A stretch of DNA of 35,615 bases from Janthinobacterium sp. GW456P. Lineage in GTDB: Bacteria > Pseudomonadota > Gammaproteobacteria > Burkholderiales > Burkholderiaceae_D. The translations under genes were made by a program, and so were the position numbers. Shown piece by piece: positions 7,840-14,860 of the stretch. Position 1 is the stretch's first letter; the number at the start of each line of letters is the position of its first letter. The stretch is from the NCBI RefSeq assembly GCF_002127655.1, contig NZ_NEHB01000044.1:1-35615 (forward strand), written 5' to 3'. The notes beneath the pieces are model-generated. The model saw nothing but the letters and a program-made list of their open reading frames with translations. It did not search any database and was not told the origin of the DNA.

Positions 7840-8235
7840 TTACGCCAGGCAAGCATCGAGGCGCGCCAACGTGACGCCGACATACGCGCCCACGCAGCGC
7901 GCGTCGTGCGTGGTAAACGGATTTTCCAGCTGCAGCAGGCCGCAGTCGCAGACGACGGGATCGACCTGGGTGACGACGCCCAGCGCCAGGTAGCGCCAGC
8001 CATCGAGGCGCAGCAGGCGCTTTTCCTGGCCGGGATTGGCGCGGAAGATGGCGTCCCAGTCGTCCATTTCGCTGGCCATGGGCCACAGTTCGAGCTGGAC
8101 TTGCGTGCCGGCGGCCAGTTGCCCGCCGCCGAACTCGTCCATCACATGCAGGCGCTGGCCGGCCACCTCAATGACCGCTTCCAGGTAATCGCCCCCGGTG
8201 GCGATGAAGGTGGCGGCGACGATGCTGGCCGTCAC
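7840..8235 (-). CDS. Protein of unknown function, coupled to the beta-lactamase
   Basis: 131 residues, GTG start at 8235 that overlaps the TGA of the beta-lactamase (GTGA, four bases), so it is probably translated with it. No signal peptide or membrane helix is evident. The sequence alternates short strands and turns (DYLEAVIEVAGQRLHVMDEF, LLRLDGWRYLALGVVTQVDP) and has three cysteines in the C-terminal half (PVVCDCGLLQLENP and ARCVGAYVG). It may be a small beta-barrel, perhaps an OB-like fold, but that is a guess. The function is unknown. The coupling suggests a shared expression level with the upstream enzyme, not necessarily a resistance role. Confidence 0.7.
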   Translation of the reverse strand: MTASIVAATFIATGGDYLEAVIEVAGQRLHVMDEFGGGQLAAGTQVQLELWPMASEMDDWDAIFRANPGQEKRLLRLDGWRYLALGVVTQVDPVVCDCGLLQLENPFTTHDARCVGAYVGVTLARLDACLA

Positions 8236-9050
8236 TTCTGCGCCTGCTCCAGCAGGGCCGGCAATTCTTTCAGCATGGCTGCGCGCGTGCGCAAGCCTGC
8301 GGACTGCTGGCCCTTCTGCTCATCCTGCACCAGGCGCGCGAAGACGATGCTGCGCCCGCCCTTGCTGGCCCAGCCCACGAACCAGCCGTAACCGTGCGCT
8401 TCGTCGAAGCTGCCGTCGGCCTTGCGCGGGAAGGCGGCTCCCGTCTTGCCATGCACTTGCCAGCCGTCCACATCAGCCAGGAGGGTCAGACGCCGCGTCT
8501 GCTCCATCGCCTGTTTGGTGACGGGCAATTGATCGTTGACCAGCTTGCGCAAGAAACCCAGCTGTTCCAGCGGAGATATCTTCAGCGAAGAGCTGATCCA
8601 CGAGCGCTCCAGGCTGTTGTCCTTGCCCGGGTCGCCCGACACATCCGCATTGCCATAGCGCAAAGCCTTGGCGTATTTCTGGAAGCGCTCGGCGCCCAGT
8701 GCCTGCGTGATCTGCTGCGAATACCAGACGACGGAATACTGCATCCAGCGCGACGGGTCGGTATCCTGGCGCCACGCTTCGCCGCCCCAGTCCACATAGC
8801 CCTGGCGGAATGGCAGGCTGGGCTTGTGCTCGTCCTTGAGGAAGCCGGCGTCATAGCCCATCAGACTGAGGGCGATCTTGAACGTGGACGCGGGGGTAAC
8901 GCGGTCGATGCAATTACCCTCCTGCAGCAGGACGGCGCCCGTTTTGGCGTCGGCCATGGCGGTGCAGATGGTGGCGGCCTGAGCTGGCGAGGCGGCCAGC
9001 ACGGCGCCTGTCAGGCCGAGGATGAACGGGAAGAATGCGCGATATTTCAT
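8232..9050 (-). CDS. blaOXA: Class D (OXA-type) beta-lactamase
   Basis: 272-residue periplasmic serine beta-lactamase. The signal peptide ends near SPAQA-ATICTA. All class D motifs are present: Ser55 in STFK (55-58; Lys58 is the residue carbamylated in the family), SVV 106-108, YGN 132-134, Trp151 in RSWISSSLKISPLEQL, and KTG 202-204 (HGKTGAAFP). YGWFVGWASKGGRSIVFARL forms the following strand. The ribosome site GGAGG lies just before the ATG at 9050. Codon use resembles its neighbours and no mobile element is near, so it looks like a resident chromosomal enzyme. The spectrum cannot be read from sequence alone. Confidence 0.94.
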   Translation of the reverse strand: MKYRAFFPFILGLTGAVLAASPAQAATICTAMADAKTGAVLLQEGNCIDRVTPASTFKIALSLMGYDAGFLKDEHKPSLPFRQGYVDWGGEAWRQDTDPSRWMQYSVVWYSQQITQALGAERFQKYAKALRYGNADVSGDPGKDNSLERSWISSSLKISPLEQLGFLRKLVNDQLPVTKQAMEQTRRLTLLADVDGWQVHGKTGAAFPRKADGSFDEAHGYGWFVGWASKGGRSIVFARLVQDEQKGQQSAGLRTRAAMLKELPALLEQAQK

Positions 9051-9134
9051 GGGCCTCCGGGGTTGGGGGAGAAGGACAAAGCGAAATTGTACCGGGCGGC
9101 GCGGCGCGATGCCAGCGCTGATACAGCGCGTGCG

Positions 9135-9317
9135 CTAGCGCGCCGCCGGCGCGCCCGGCTGGCGCTCGCGCTTCAGATGTTCCCTCTTCAGGCGCTCCTC
9201 CTCCAGCTCGTCCATGCCCAGCTTTTCCTCGTCGATCAGCGCATGCTCGCGCCGCTCGCGCTCCAGTTCCTCTTCCAGGCTGTCTTCGCCAGGGTCCTGC
9301 GTGATGTTCTCCGGCAT
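9135..9317 (-). CDS. Small highly charged helical protein, unknown function
   Basis: 60 residues, nearly half Glu, Asp, Arg or Lys, with a predicted long helix (EEELERERREHALIDEEKLG, then MDELEEERLKREHLKRERQP) that could form a coiled coil. No homologous family comes to mind. A GTG at 9332 is also in frame, but the bases there (GTGGAGGAAG) form an excellent ribosome site for the ATG at 9317, so I chose the shorter form. It follows folE2 by 33 bases on the same strand and is probably co-transcribed. Solubility, chaperone or metal-related roles would be guesswork. Confidence 0.7.
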   Translation of the reverse strand: MPENITQDPGEDSLEEELERERREHALIDEEKLGMDELEEERLKREHLKRERQPGAPAAR

Positions 9318-9350
9318 GCGGTCTTCCTCCACGGTGGTTGAGTGAAAAGC

Positions 9351-10262
9351 TCAGGCAAGCTGGCCCGCCTGCGCCACGGCATCGTGCGGATGCAGGCTTT
9401 CCATATGCCGTACGGTAACACGCGCCTGCGCATAATGCGGCGCCAGCGCCGCCTGCACGCGACGGGCCGCGTCTTCCACATACGTCAGATTAGCACCATT
9501 GAGGCGCGCGAACGCCTGTTCGTCGGCCCGCTTCACGGCCGTCTGCAAGGGCGTCGCCAGCGCGGCCTCCGCCAGGTCGATCAGGGGAAACAGCTCCAGT
9601 TCCGCCTGTTCCTCCAATGACAAGGTGACCGTCGCCGTGCTGCGCTGGCTGTGCGGCGTGGCCAGGCTCGCATGCTCCTGCAGCCAGGCGTGCGCGGCGG
9701 CGCCGTCGATGCCGCCCGCACCGAACCGCGCCGCAAAGGCATCGGCCAGCAGCTGCCGCGCCAGCGCCGCAGAACAGGGACAGGTCGACGAATAGCCGAT
9801 CTCCACCGTCAGGGACAGCGCAAAGCCCTGCGGCGAGCAGCTGGCCTGCAGGCGCACAGGATACGATTTCCAGCCCGACAGCCCCGCCGTCAGCAGCGCC
9901 GGCTGGCGCCGCAGCAACGGAAACGCCAGCGCCAGGCGCGCCTGCGTGCTGCCGCAATCGGCGTGGCTGTCCACCATGCGCCGCAACACGGCGGCCAGCG
10001 CACCGGCATCGAGCGGCTGCGCGGCGGCAAACGCATCGAGCAGCAGATACAGGCGCGACATGTGAATGCCTTTCACTTGCGGGTCGGGCAGATCGACCTG
10101 CACGTCGGCCCAGGCATGTACTTGCTGCGCCTGCCCGCCCTCTTCCAGCCACAGCGGCAAGGCGATGCCCTGCATGCCCACCCATTCGAGCGGCAAGGGA
10201 CTGCCCAGATGAGGGCCAGCCGCCACGTCGGGCAAGGGCGAAGAAAGGGAATCGCGCTTCAT
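9351..10262 (-). CDS. folE2: GTP cyclohydrolase FolE2 (type IB)
   Basis: 303-residue cytosolic enzyme that converts GTP to 7,8-dihydroneopterin triphosphate, the first step of folate and queuosine precursor synthesis. Type IB enzymes can use metals other than zinc. Visible are VKGIHMSRLY (64-72), VEIGYSSTCPCSAALARQL with the catalytic-region cysteines Cys161 and Cys163, ATPHSQRSTATV (His204), and NGANLTYVEDAARR near the C-terminus, all family signatures. The start at ATG 10262 is preferred to an in-frame ATG at 10292 that would add ten unusual residues. FolE2 genes are often induced under zinc limitation; the palindromes upstream may serve this. Confidence 0.93.
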   Translation of the reverse strand: MKRDSLSSPLPDVAAGPHLGSPLPLEWVGMQGIALPLWLEEGGQAQQVHAWADVQVDLPDPQVKGIHMSRLYLLLDAFAAAQPLDAGALAAVLRRMVDSHADCGSTQARLALAFPLLRRQPALLTAGLSGWKSYPVRLQASCSPQGFALSLTVEIGYSSTCPCSAALARQLLADAFAARFGAGGIDGAAAHAWLQEHASLATPHSQRSTATVTLSLEEQAELELFPLIDLAEAALATPLQTAVKRADEQAFARLNGANLTYVEDAARRVQAALAPHYAQARVTVRHMESLHPHDAVAQAGQLA

Positions 10263-10273
10263 ATCATGGCTCC

Positions 10274-10331
10274 ATATGCAAACAAGCTGCATATCATGCA
10301 GAAAAGCCGACGTATTTGCAAGTATCTTGCA
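10274..10331. promoter_or_regulatory. Cluster of TGCA-ended palindromes before folE2
   Basis: Three overlapping or adjacent dyads share TGCA ends: ATATGCA-N7-TGCATAT (10274-10294), TGCAT-ATC-ATGCA (10288-10300) and TGCAA-GTATC-TTGCA (10317-10331). They lie between the folE2 start (10262) and the ArsR-like gene (10390), in AT-rich DNA. They look like operator sites for a dimeric regulator. A zinc-responsive regulator is one candidate because of folE2, but they do not match a Zur box I can recognise. Confidence 0.45.
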
Positions 10332-10365
10332 TTAACGGGCTACCATCATTCTTCTTGACTGACTA

Positions 10366-10399
10366 ACACATGTCAGATAATGTTGACACATGACAGATA
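10366..10399 (+). promoter_or_regulatory. Two direct repeats 20 bp apart at the arsR-like start
   Basis: ACACATGTCAGATA (10366-10379) recurs as ACACATGACAGATA (10386-10399), 13 of 14 identical with a period of 20 bases, about two helix turns. The inner part also reads as TGTCA-N8-TGACA (10371-10388). The second copy covers the regulator's own ATG (10390-10392). This is the expected arrangement for autorepression by a winged-helix dimer; the binding is inferred. Confidence 0.5.
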
Positions 10400-10728
10400 C
10401 AAATACACCCCTCCCCAGCGGCGAGCGCTTGCTGGCCATGCTGGCGGCGCTCGACAATCCGCACCGGCTGCGCATCATCGCGGCCCTGGCCAATGGCGGG
10501 CGCAACTACATCAGCCAGCTGGCGCGCGACCTGGGCATCAGCCGGCCCCTGCTGCATTTGCACCTGCAAAAGCTGGAGCATGCGGGACTGGTCACCAGCC
10601 AGCTGGAGCTGTCGCACGACGGCAAGGCCCTCAATTACTTCGAGGCCAGCCCATTTGAATTGCTGCTGACGCCGGCCAGCATTGCCGCGGCGGCGTCTTC
10701 GCTCACCCACAACCCGGATCAATCCTGA
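10390..10728 (+). CDS. ArsR-like winged-helix transcriptional regulator
   Basis: 112-residue DNA-binding protein: ALDNPHRLRIIAALANGG is the ArsR-type first helix, ISQLARDLGISRPLLHLHLQ the recognition helix-turn-helix, and KLEHAGLVTSQLELSHDGKA the wing. It has no cysteine in the recognition helix and no CxC motif, so it is unlikely to be a classic thiol-metal sensor. The ATG at 10390 lacks a clear ribosome site and overlaps the TGA of a seven-codon frame (10370-10393). A downstream Met17 is an alternative start. Two small membrane-protein genes follow with short gaps. The inferred role is control of that trio. Confidence 0.85.
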   Translation: MTDTNTPLPSGERLLAMLAALDNPHRLRIIAALANGGRNYISQLARDLGISRPLLHLHLQKLEHAGLVTSQLELSHDGKALNYFEASPFELLLTPASIAAAASSLTHNPDQS

Positions 10729-10743
10729 ACTGTAGAGGTCATC

Positions 10744-11001
10744 ATGTCTGAAAATATCTTCTTCGCCGCCTTCTTCTTCCCCTGCACGGCCGCCGTCATC
10801 ATCTTCGCTCTCAAATATACGTCCGGCATCGTGCAGGCGCGCGCCCGGCTGGCGCAGGACGGCGCCTACCAGGAACTGGCCAGGTCCATGGCCGCCGCGC
10901 AGATGGAAACGGCTGCGTCGCTGGCCGCGCTGAACGACTCGGTGGCGCAGATCCAGGCACGCCTGGGCAGCCTGGAAACGATACTCAAGGAAGTCGAGTA
11001 A
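10744..11001 (+). CDS. Small membrane protein with C-terminal coiled coil
   Basis: 85 residues. One N-terminal membrane helix (NIFFAAFFFPCTAAVIIFAL) is followed by a charged linker (KYTSGIVQARARLAQDGAYQ) and a heptad-like helix (ALNDSVAQIQARLGSLETIL) that could dimerise in the cytoplasm. The plan resembles phage-shock PspB, but I cannot claim homology. The GAGGT ribosome site lies eight bases before the ATG. It is 15 bases after the ArsR-like gene and 37 before another membrane-protein gene, so the three probably form one operon. Confidence 0.78.
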   Translation: MSENIFFAAFFFPCTAAVIIFALKYTSGIVQARARLAQDGAYQELARSMAAAQMETAASLAALNDSVAQIQARLGSLETILKEVE

Positions 11002-11038
11002 ACCTTTCATAGCCACCCCGCGACCAGGAGACCGCACC

Positions 11039-11470
11039 ATGAATACCGTATCGACCGCCCGTCTGTATGCGCTGCGCGCCATGTATCTGCTGGTTGTCCT
11101 GGGGCTGGGCAGCGTGCTGTGGCCCGGCATCGTCACGCCGCACGCGCCGTGGGAACTGGCGCGGGGCACCGTCAACTGCATGCTGGCCGCGTTTTCGCTG
11201 CTATGTTTGCTGGGCTTGCGCTATCCGCTGCAGATGCTGCCCCTGCTGCTGTGGGAGGCGCTGTGGAAGACCATCTGGCTGCTGCTCGTACCGCTGCCGC
11301 AATGGCTGCACGGCCAGATCGATCCCGCCACCGCGGCAACCGCGTTTGAATGCGCGTTCGTGGTGCTGGTCTACCTGGCCATTCCGTGGCGTTATGTCCA
11401 TGCGCACTACGTCCTCAAGCCGGCCACGCCGGGGCGCCAGCTCAGGCAGCCTTGCGAAACGTCAGATTGA
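11039..11470 (+). CDS. Membrane protein of unknown function
   Basis: 143 residues with about four predicted membrane helices: YALRAMYLLVVLGLGSVLW, a second around LARGTVNCMLAAFSLLCLLG, a third MLPLLLWEALWKTIWLLLV, and a fourth CAFVVLVYLAIPWRYVHAHY. The conserved-looking segments PWELARGTVNCMLAAFSLL and RYPLQMLPLLLWEALWKTIW suggest a defined family, though I cannot name it. AGGAGA at 11026-11031 serves the ATG. Its 3' end runs 29 bases into the end of the convergent alkB gene. Confidence 0.8.
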   Translation: MNTVSTARLYALRAMYLLVVLGLGSVLWPGIVTPHAPWELARGTVNCMLAAFSLLCLLGLRYPLQMLPLLLWEALWKTIWLLLVPLPQWLHGQIDPATAATAFECAFVVLVYLAIPWRYVHAHYVLKPATPGRQLRQPCETSD

Positions 11471-12104
11471 TGCGCTGCGCGCCCAGCAGCGCGTGTTCGC
11501 CCTCTTTCAGCGGCGCCACGCCATGGAAGCGCAGGCGGTCGGCGCCGCCCCACACCACCACGTCGCCATGCAGCAGCGCGATGCGCGCCGCCTTGTCGCC
11601 GCGCTCGGCGCCGCCGAACAAAAAGGTGGCGGGCAAACCGAGCGAGACGGAAACGATGGGCGCGTTGAAATCGCATTCGTCGCGGTCCTGGTGCAGGGCC
11701 ATGCGCGCACCGGGCGCATAGCGGTTGATGAGGCAGGCGTCGGGAGCGAAGCCCGGATAGCCGGCCGCCAGCGCCGCCTCCCGCGCCAGGCGCAGGAATA
11801 CGGGCGGCATGGGCGGCCAGGGCACGCCGCTGGCGGGATCGAGCCGCGCATAGCGGTAGCCGCGCCCATCCGTGACCCAGCCCAGGGCACCGCAATTGCT
11901 CATGGCCACGGACATGCGCAAACCGCCCGGCGTGGCCATGTGGCGCAGGGGCGCGGCCAGCACGATGGCGTCCAGCGCCGGCAGCAGCTCGGGCAGATAC
12001 GGCAGCGCAAAACGGCGCAGCAGGACCGACGCGGACGAGCCGGGCACCAGCGGCACCGGTCCGGCCGGGACGTCGTCCTCATCGGCAAACAGGGACAGGT
12101 TCAT
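11442..12104 (-). CDS. alkB: DNA oxidative demethylase AlkB
   Basis: 220-residue Fe(II)/2-oxoglutarate dioxygenase that removes methyl groups from 1-methyladenine and 3-methylcytosine in DNA. All key residues align with E. coli AlkB at a constant offset of seven: iron ligands His138, Asp140 and His194, and 2-oxoglutarate arginines Arg211 and Arg217 (RINLTFRKAA). The nucleotide lid SNCGALGWVTDGRGYRYA and the segment PDACLINRYAPGARMALHQD are typical. The start is the conserved MNLSLFADE at 12104; an in-frame extension to 12176 covers the intergenic region. It is divergent from the UPF0303 gene. No Ada-type operator was recognised. Confidence 0.95.
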   Translation of the reverse strand: MNLSLFADEDDVPAGPVPLVPGSSASVLLRRFALPYLPELLPALDAIVLAAPLRHMATPGGLRMSVAMSNCGALGWVTDGRGYRYARLDPASGVPWPPMPPVFLRLAREAALAAGYPGFAPDACLINRYAPGARMALHQDRDECDFNAPIVSVSLGLPATFLFGGAERGDKAARIALLHGDVVVWGGADRLRFHGVAPLKEGEHALLGAQRINLTFRKAA

Positions 12105-12145
12105 GCCGCCTATTTTAGCCGCATTACACAAAAAGCCCCCATGCT

Positions 12146-12160
12146 GCGCTACAGTAGCGC
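12146..12160. promoter_or_regulatory. Palindrome between alkB and the UPF0303 gene
   Basis: GCGCTA-CAG-TAGCGC, six-base arms around a three-base centre, lies between two divergent starts (12104 and 12188). It could be a regulator site or a stem in the leader of the rightward message. There is nothing beyond symmetry to support a function. Confidence 0.3.
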
Positions 12161-12187
12161 TTCCAGCCACTCCCACCCGCCTCCACG

Positions 12188-12670
12188 ATGGATCATTACG
12201 CCGATTTGCTGCACACCCTCGCGCAACAGGAAGAATCCCTGCAATTCGAACGCTTCGACAACGATGCGGCGCTGGCCGTGGGCCTGTGGATCGTCGAAGA
12301 AGTGCGCAAGCGGGGCAAGGCCGTCACCGTCAACATCATGCGCAACGGCCAGGTCCTGTTCCACCACGCCATGACGGGCGCCACGGCGGACCAGGCCGAC
12401 TGGATACGCCGCAAGAACAATACGGTGCAGCGCTTTTGCCGCAGCTCCTACTACATGGGCATCTCGTATAAAAGCCGCGGCAGCACCTTCGAAGACGTGA
12501 AATACCTCGACGACGTCGAGTACGCGGGTCACGGCGGCGCCTTCCCCCTGCTGATACGCGGCGTGGGACTGGTCGGCACGGTCACCGTGTCCGGCCTGGC
12601 GCAGGCGGACGACCACGCGCTGGTGGTGGCCGCCCTGCAGGCGCAGCTGGACACGCAGCTGAACAGATAA
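12188..12670 (+). CDS. UPF0303 family (heme-degrading-domain-like) protein
   Basis: 160-residue cytosolic protein of the UPF0303/YBR137W family, related in fold to HbpS/GlcG-type proteins. Family features: an N-terminal helix with LQFERFDNDAALAVGLWIVE, a strand KAVTVNIMRNGQVLFHHAMT, the block DWIRRKNNTVQRFCRSSYYM with conserved RK-N-V-F, and the C-terminal GGAFPLLIRGVGLVGTVTVS followed by QADDHALVVAAL. The biochemical role is poorly defined in the family. No clear ribosome site precedes the ATG at 12188, but the start fits the family. It converges on the racemase gene, whose stop begins at the next base. Confidence 0.88.
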   Translation: MDHYADLLHTLAQQEESLQFERFDNDAALAVGLWIVEEVRKRGKAVTVNIMRNGQVLFHHAMTGATADQADWIRRKNNTVQRFCRSSYYMGISYKSRGSTFEDVKYLDDVEYAGHGGAFPLLIRGVGLVGTVTVSGLAQADDHALVVAALQAQLDTQLNR

Positions 12671-13363
12671 TCAGGCTGCCAGCGCCCGGCGCAAGGCCGC
12701 GCGCGCCAGCAGGCGCGTCGAGTCCAGGGTCGGCAGCGGCGAATTGGCGTCGCTGATGATCAGCGGGATTTCCGTGCAGCCGAGGATGACGGCGTCGCAG
12801 CCCTGCTCGCGCAAGCCGCCGATGATGGCCTGGAAGCGCGCCACGCTGTCCGGCTTGACCACACCCGGCACCAGTTCTTCCATGATGATGCGGTTGATTT
12901 CGCTGCGCTCGTCTTCGCCCGGCCGCACGCAATCGATGCCGCGCACCGCCAGCTTGTCCGGATACACGGCGCTGTCGACCAGCCAGCGCGTGCCCGTCAA
13001 GCCCACGCGCTGGCAGCCGCGCGCCGCCGCCTCGCTGGCCACCACGTCGGCGATATGCAGCCAGGGCAGCGGCGAACGGGGCGCCATCATGTCGAATGCC
13101 TGGTGGATGGTGTTGTCGGGGCAGATCAGGAAATCGGCGCCCGCCGCCGCCAGCTTGTGCGCCGACGCCAGCATCAGTTCGGCCACGCCGGCCAGGTCGC
13201 CCGCATTCAGGCAAGCCACATAGCGCGCCAGCGGCGGCGTGTGCAGCGTCACTTCCGGATGTTCATACGCCCCCAGCGCATGCGCGCCCTCTTCGCAAAT
13301 CGTGCGGTAGCACAGGGCCGCGCCTTCGGCCGAGCAGCCGACGATGCCGATATGTTTGCTCAT
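12671..13363 (-). CDS. Aspartate/glutamate racemase family protein
   Basis: 230-residue cofactor-independent amino-acid racemase. The two catalytic cysteines are visible: Cys81 in ICPDNTIHQAFD and Cys196 in VILGCTEIPLII, with MSKHIGIVGCSAEGAALCYR as the N-terminal substrate loop and LDSTRLLARAAL at the end. Substrate could be Asp, Glu or a related acid; the family also includes hydantoin racemases. It is the third gene of a gntR-SDR-racemase operon, 15 bases after the SDR gene, and an amino-acid permease lies nearby. D-amino-acid use or production is therefore plausible but unproven. Confidence 0.9.
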   Translation of the reverse strand: MSKHIGIVGCSAEGAALCYRTICEEGAHALGAYEHPEVTLHTPPLARYVACLNAGDLAGVAELMLASAHKLAAAGADFLICPDNTIHQAFDMMAPRSPLPWLHIADVVASEAAARGCQRVGLTGTRWLVDSAVYPDKLAVRGIDCVRPGEDERSEINRIIMEELVPGVVKPDSVARFQAIIGGLREQGCDAVILGCTEIPLIISDANSPLPTLDSTRLLARAALRRALAA

Positions 13364-13378
13364 GATTCTCCTCCTGGA

Positions 13379-14134
13379 TTAAATACGCTGGCCGCCGTCG
13401 ATGGGAATTTCCGCGCCCGTGATATACGAGGCGCGCTCGCTGCACAGGAATTCCACCAGATCCGCCACTTCGGCCGTCGTGCCCAGGCGGCGCAGGGGGA
13501 TTTGCGTGTCGACGATGTGCGAAGTGCCCGGCGATAAAATCGCCGTGTCGATCTCGCCCGGCGCGATGGCATTCACGCGCACGTTCAAAGGCGCCATGTC
13601 GTTGGCCATTTCGCGTGTCAGCGAGGCCAGCGCCGCCTTCGAACTGGCGTAGGCCGAACCCGCAAACGGGTGCACGCGGTAGCCTGCGATCGAGCACAGG
13701 TTCACGACGGAGCCGTGCGCGTTCGACAATTCCTGCGCAAAGCCGCGCGTCAGGGCCAGCGGCGCAAAGAAATTCGTGTTGTACATTTCCTGCCACGTCC
13801 GCATGTCGGTGGTGAGCGAATTGACGCGCGAACCGCCCGGCCCCTTCGGCGACACGCCGGCGTTGTTCACCAGCGCGTGCAACTTCGAGTCGCCCAGCAT
13901 GGGGCGCAAGGTGTCGACCATCTGCCCGATCTGGCTCAGGTCCGACAGATCCATGCACACATGCGTGTTGTGCTCCTGGGCGCGCGGACAGCCGCCCGGT
14001 ATCGGGCTGCGCGAGACGGTGATGACCCGCCAGCCCAGGCTGCGGAAGCGTTCGGCCACGGCGTGGCCGATGCCGCGGCTGGCGCCCGTGACGATGGCGG
14101 TTTTCTGTTCAGTATTATGCGTGTTCTGCGTCAT
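13379..14134 (-). CDS. SDR-family NAD(P)-dependent oxidoreductase
   Basis: 251-residue classical short-chain dehydrogenase/reductase. Cofactor loop TGASRGIG at 16-23, NNAG at 90-93, and the catalytic set Ser148, Tyr162, Lys166 (CSIAGYR and AYASSKAAL) are intact; VRVNAIAPGEIDT and the C-terminal GAEIPIDGGQRI are standard. The substrate is unknown. The start overlaps the end of the GntR regulator gene by 20 bases, pointing to a co-regulated operon with the racemase downstream. The pairing suggests oxidation or reduction of a hydroxy- or amino-acid-derived compound; this is inference. Confidence 0.9.
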   Translation of the reverse strand: MTQNTHNTEQKTAIVTGASRGIGHAVAERFRSLGWRVITVSRSPIPGGCPRAQEHNTHVCMDLSDLSQIGQMVDTLRPMLGDSKLHALVNNAGVSPKGPGGSRVNSLTTDMRTWQEMYNTNFFAPLALTRGFAQELSNAHGSVVNLCSIAGYRVHPFAGSAYASSKAALASLTREMANDMAPLNVRVNAIAPGEIDTAILSPGTSHIVDTQIPLRRLGTTAEVADLVEFLCSERASYITGAEIPIDGGQRI

Positions 14135-14837
14135 GTGCTTCCTCGTCTGGTTGTGTTGCGCCGGCGTGGATGCGCTCCTGGCGCATCACATACGCCAGCA
14201 TCTGCGTGCCGCCGTCGAGAATGTCCTGTTCGATGGCGCGCCGCGCGGCCGCGCCGTCGCGCTGGCGCAGCGCCGTTATGATGGCGCGGTGGTGGCCGAC
14301 ACGCATATCGGGCGTAAAGGCCGCATAGCCGGCGGCGATCAGCGGCGCCGTCTGCATCCAAAGATGGTCGACGAAGCGTTTTAACGTCGGCATGCCGGCC
14401 GCCTGCGCCAGGCCCAGGTGAAATGCCTGGTTGCATTGCAGGGCCGCCGGCAAATCGTGCCGCGCAATCGCCTCTTCGTTCGCCTGCAGCAGGCGCTCCA
14501 GCTCGGCCAGGGTGGCGGCGTCGATGCGCTGCGCCGCCTCGAACGCGCCCAGCCCTTCCAGTTCCAGCCGCAGCGCGCGGATTTCCAAGTAGCGCGCCAC
14601 GCCGAGCACGGGCACGCGGAAGTCGCGCGCCGAGCGCAGCACCAGCGTCTCTTCCTGCACCAGCTGCAGCATGGCGTCGCGCACGGGCGTGACGCTGGTG
14701 CCCAGCTGCAGCGCCAGTTCGCGGATGCGCAGCCGGTCGTTCGGCTGGTAGCGCCCGGCCGCCAGCGCCTCGCGCAGCATCGCGTACACGGACTTGCCCA
14801 GGTTGACGTGCGCGAGGCTGTCCAATTGGTGGTTCAT
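14115..14837 (-). CDS. GntR-family transcriptional regulator (FCD/FadR type)
   Basis: 240 residues. The N-terminal winged helix (RIRELALQLGTSVTPVRDAM at about 37-56) is followed by an all-helical FCD ligand domain with its usual histidines in CNQAFHLGLAQAAG and RVGHHRAIITALRQRD, which bind a metal and a carboxylate ligand in this family. I chose ATG 14837 (MNHQLDSLAHV). The frame continues to 14873, but that end falls inside the palindrome. It is the first gene of the operon and probably represses or activates it in response to a small organic acid. Confidence 0.9.
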   Translation of the reverse strand: MNHQLDSLAHVNLGKSVYAMLREALAAGRYQPNDRLRIRELALQLGTSVTPVRDAMLQLVQEETLVLRSARDFRVPVLGVARYLEIRALRLELEGLGAFEAAQRIDAATLAELERLLQANEEAIARHDLPAALQCNQAFHLGLAQAAGMPTLKRFVDHLWMQTAPLIAAGYAAFTPDMRVGHHRAIITALRQRDGAAARRAIEQDILDGGTQMLAYVMRQERIHAGATQPDEEAHDAEHA

Positions 14838-14860
14838 GCGTATTTTTGATCTTTTGAAAT

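Noticed and set aside
7766..8086. N-terminal extension of the penicillin-binding protein
   Set aside because: It overlaps the 131-residue gene, is not like any PBP N-terminus, and the ATG at 7765 gives the expected cytoplasmic tail and membrane helix.
11067..12374. Long plus-strand frame across the membrane-protein gene and alkB
   Set aside because: It is out of frame with the membrane protein and antisense to alkB, whose iron and 2-oxoglutarate residues are all present.
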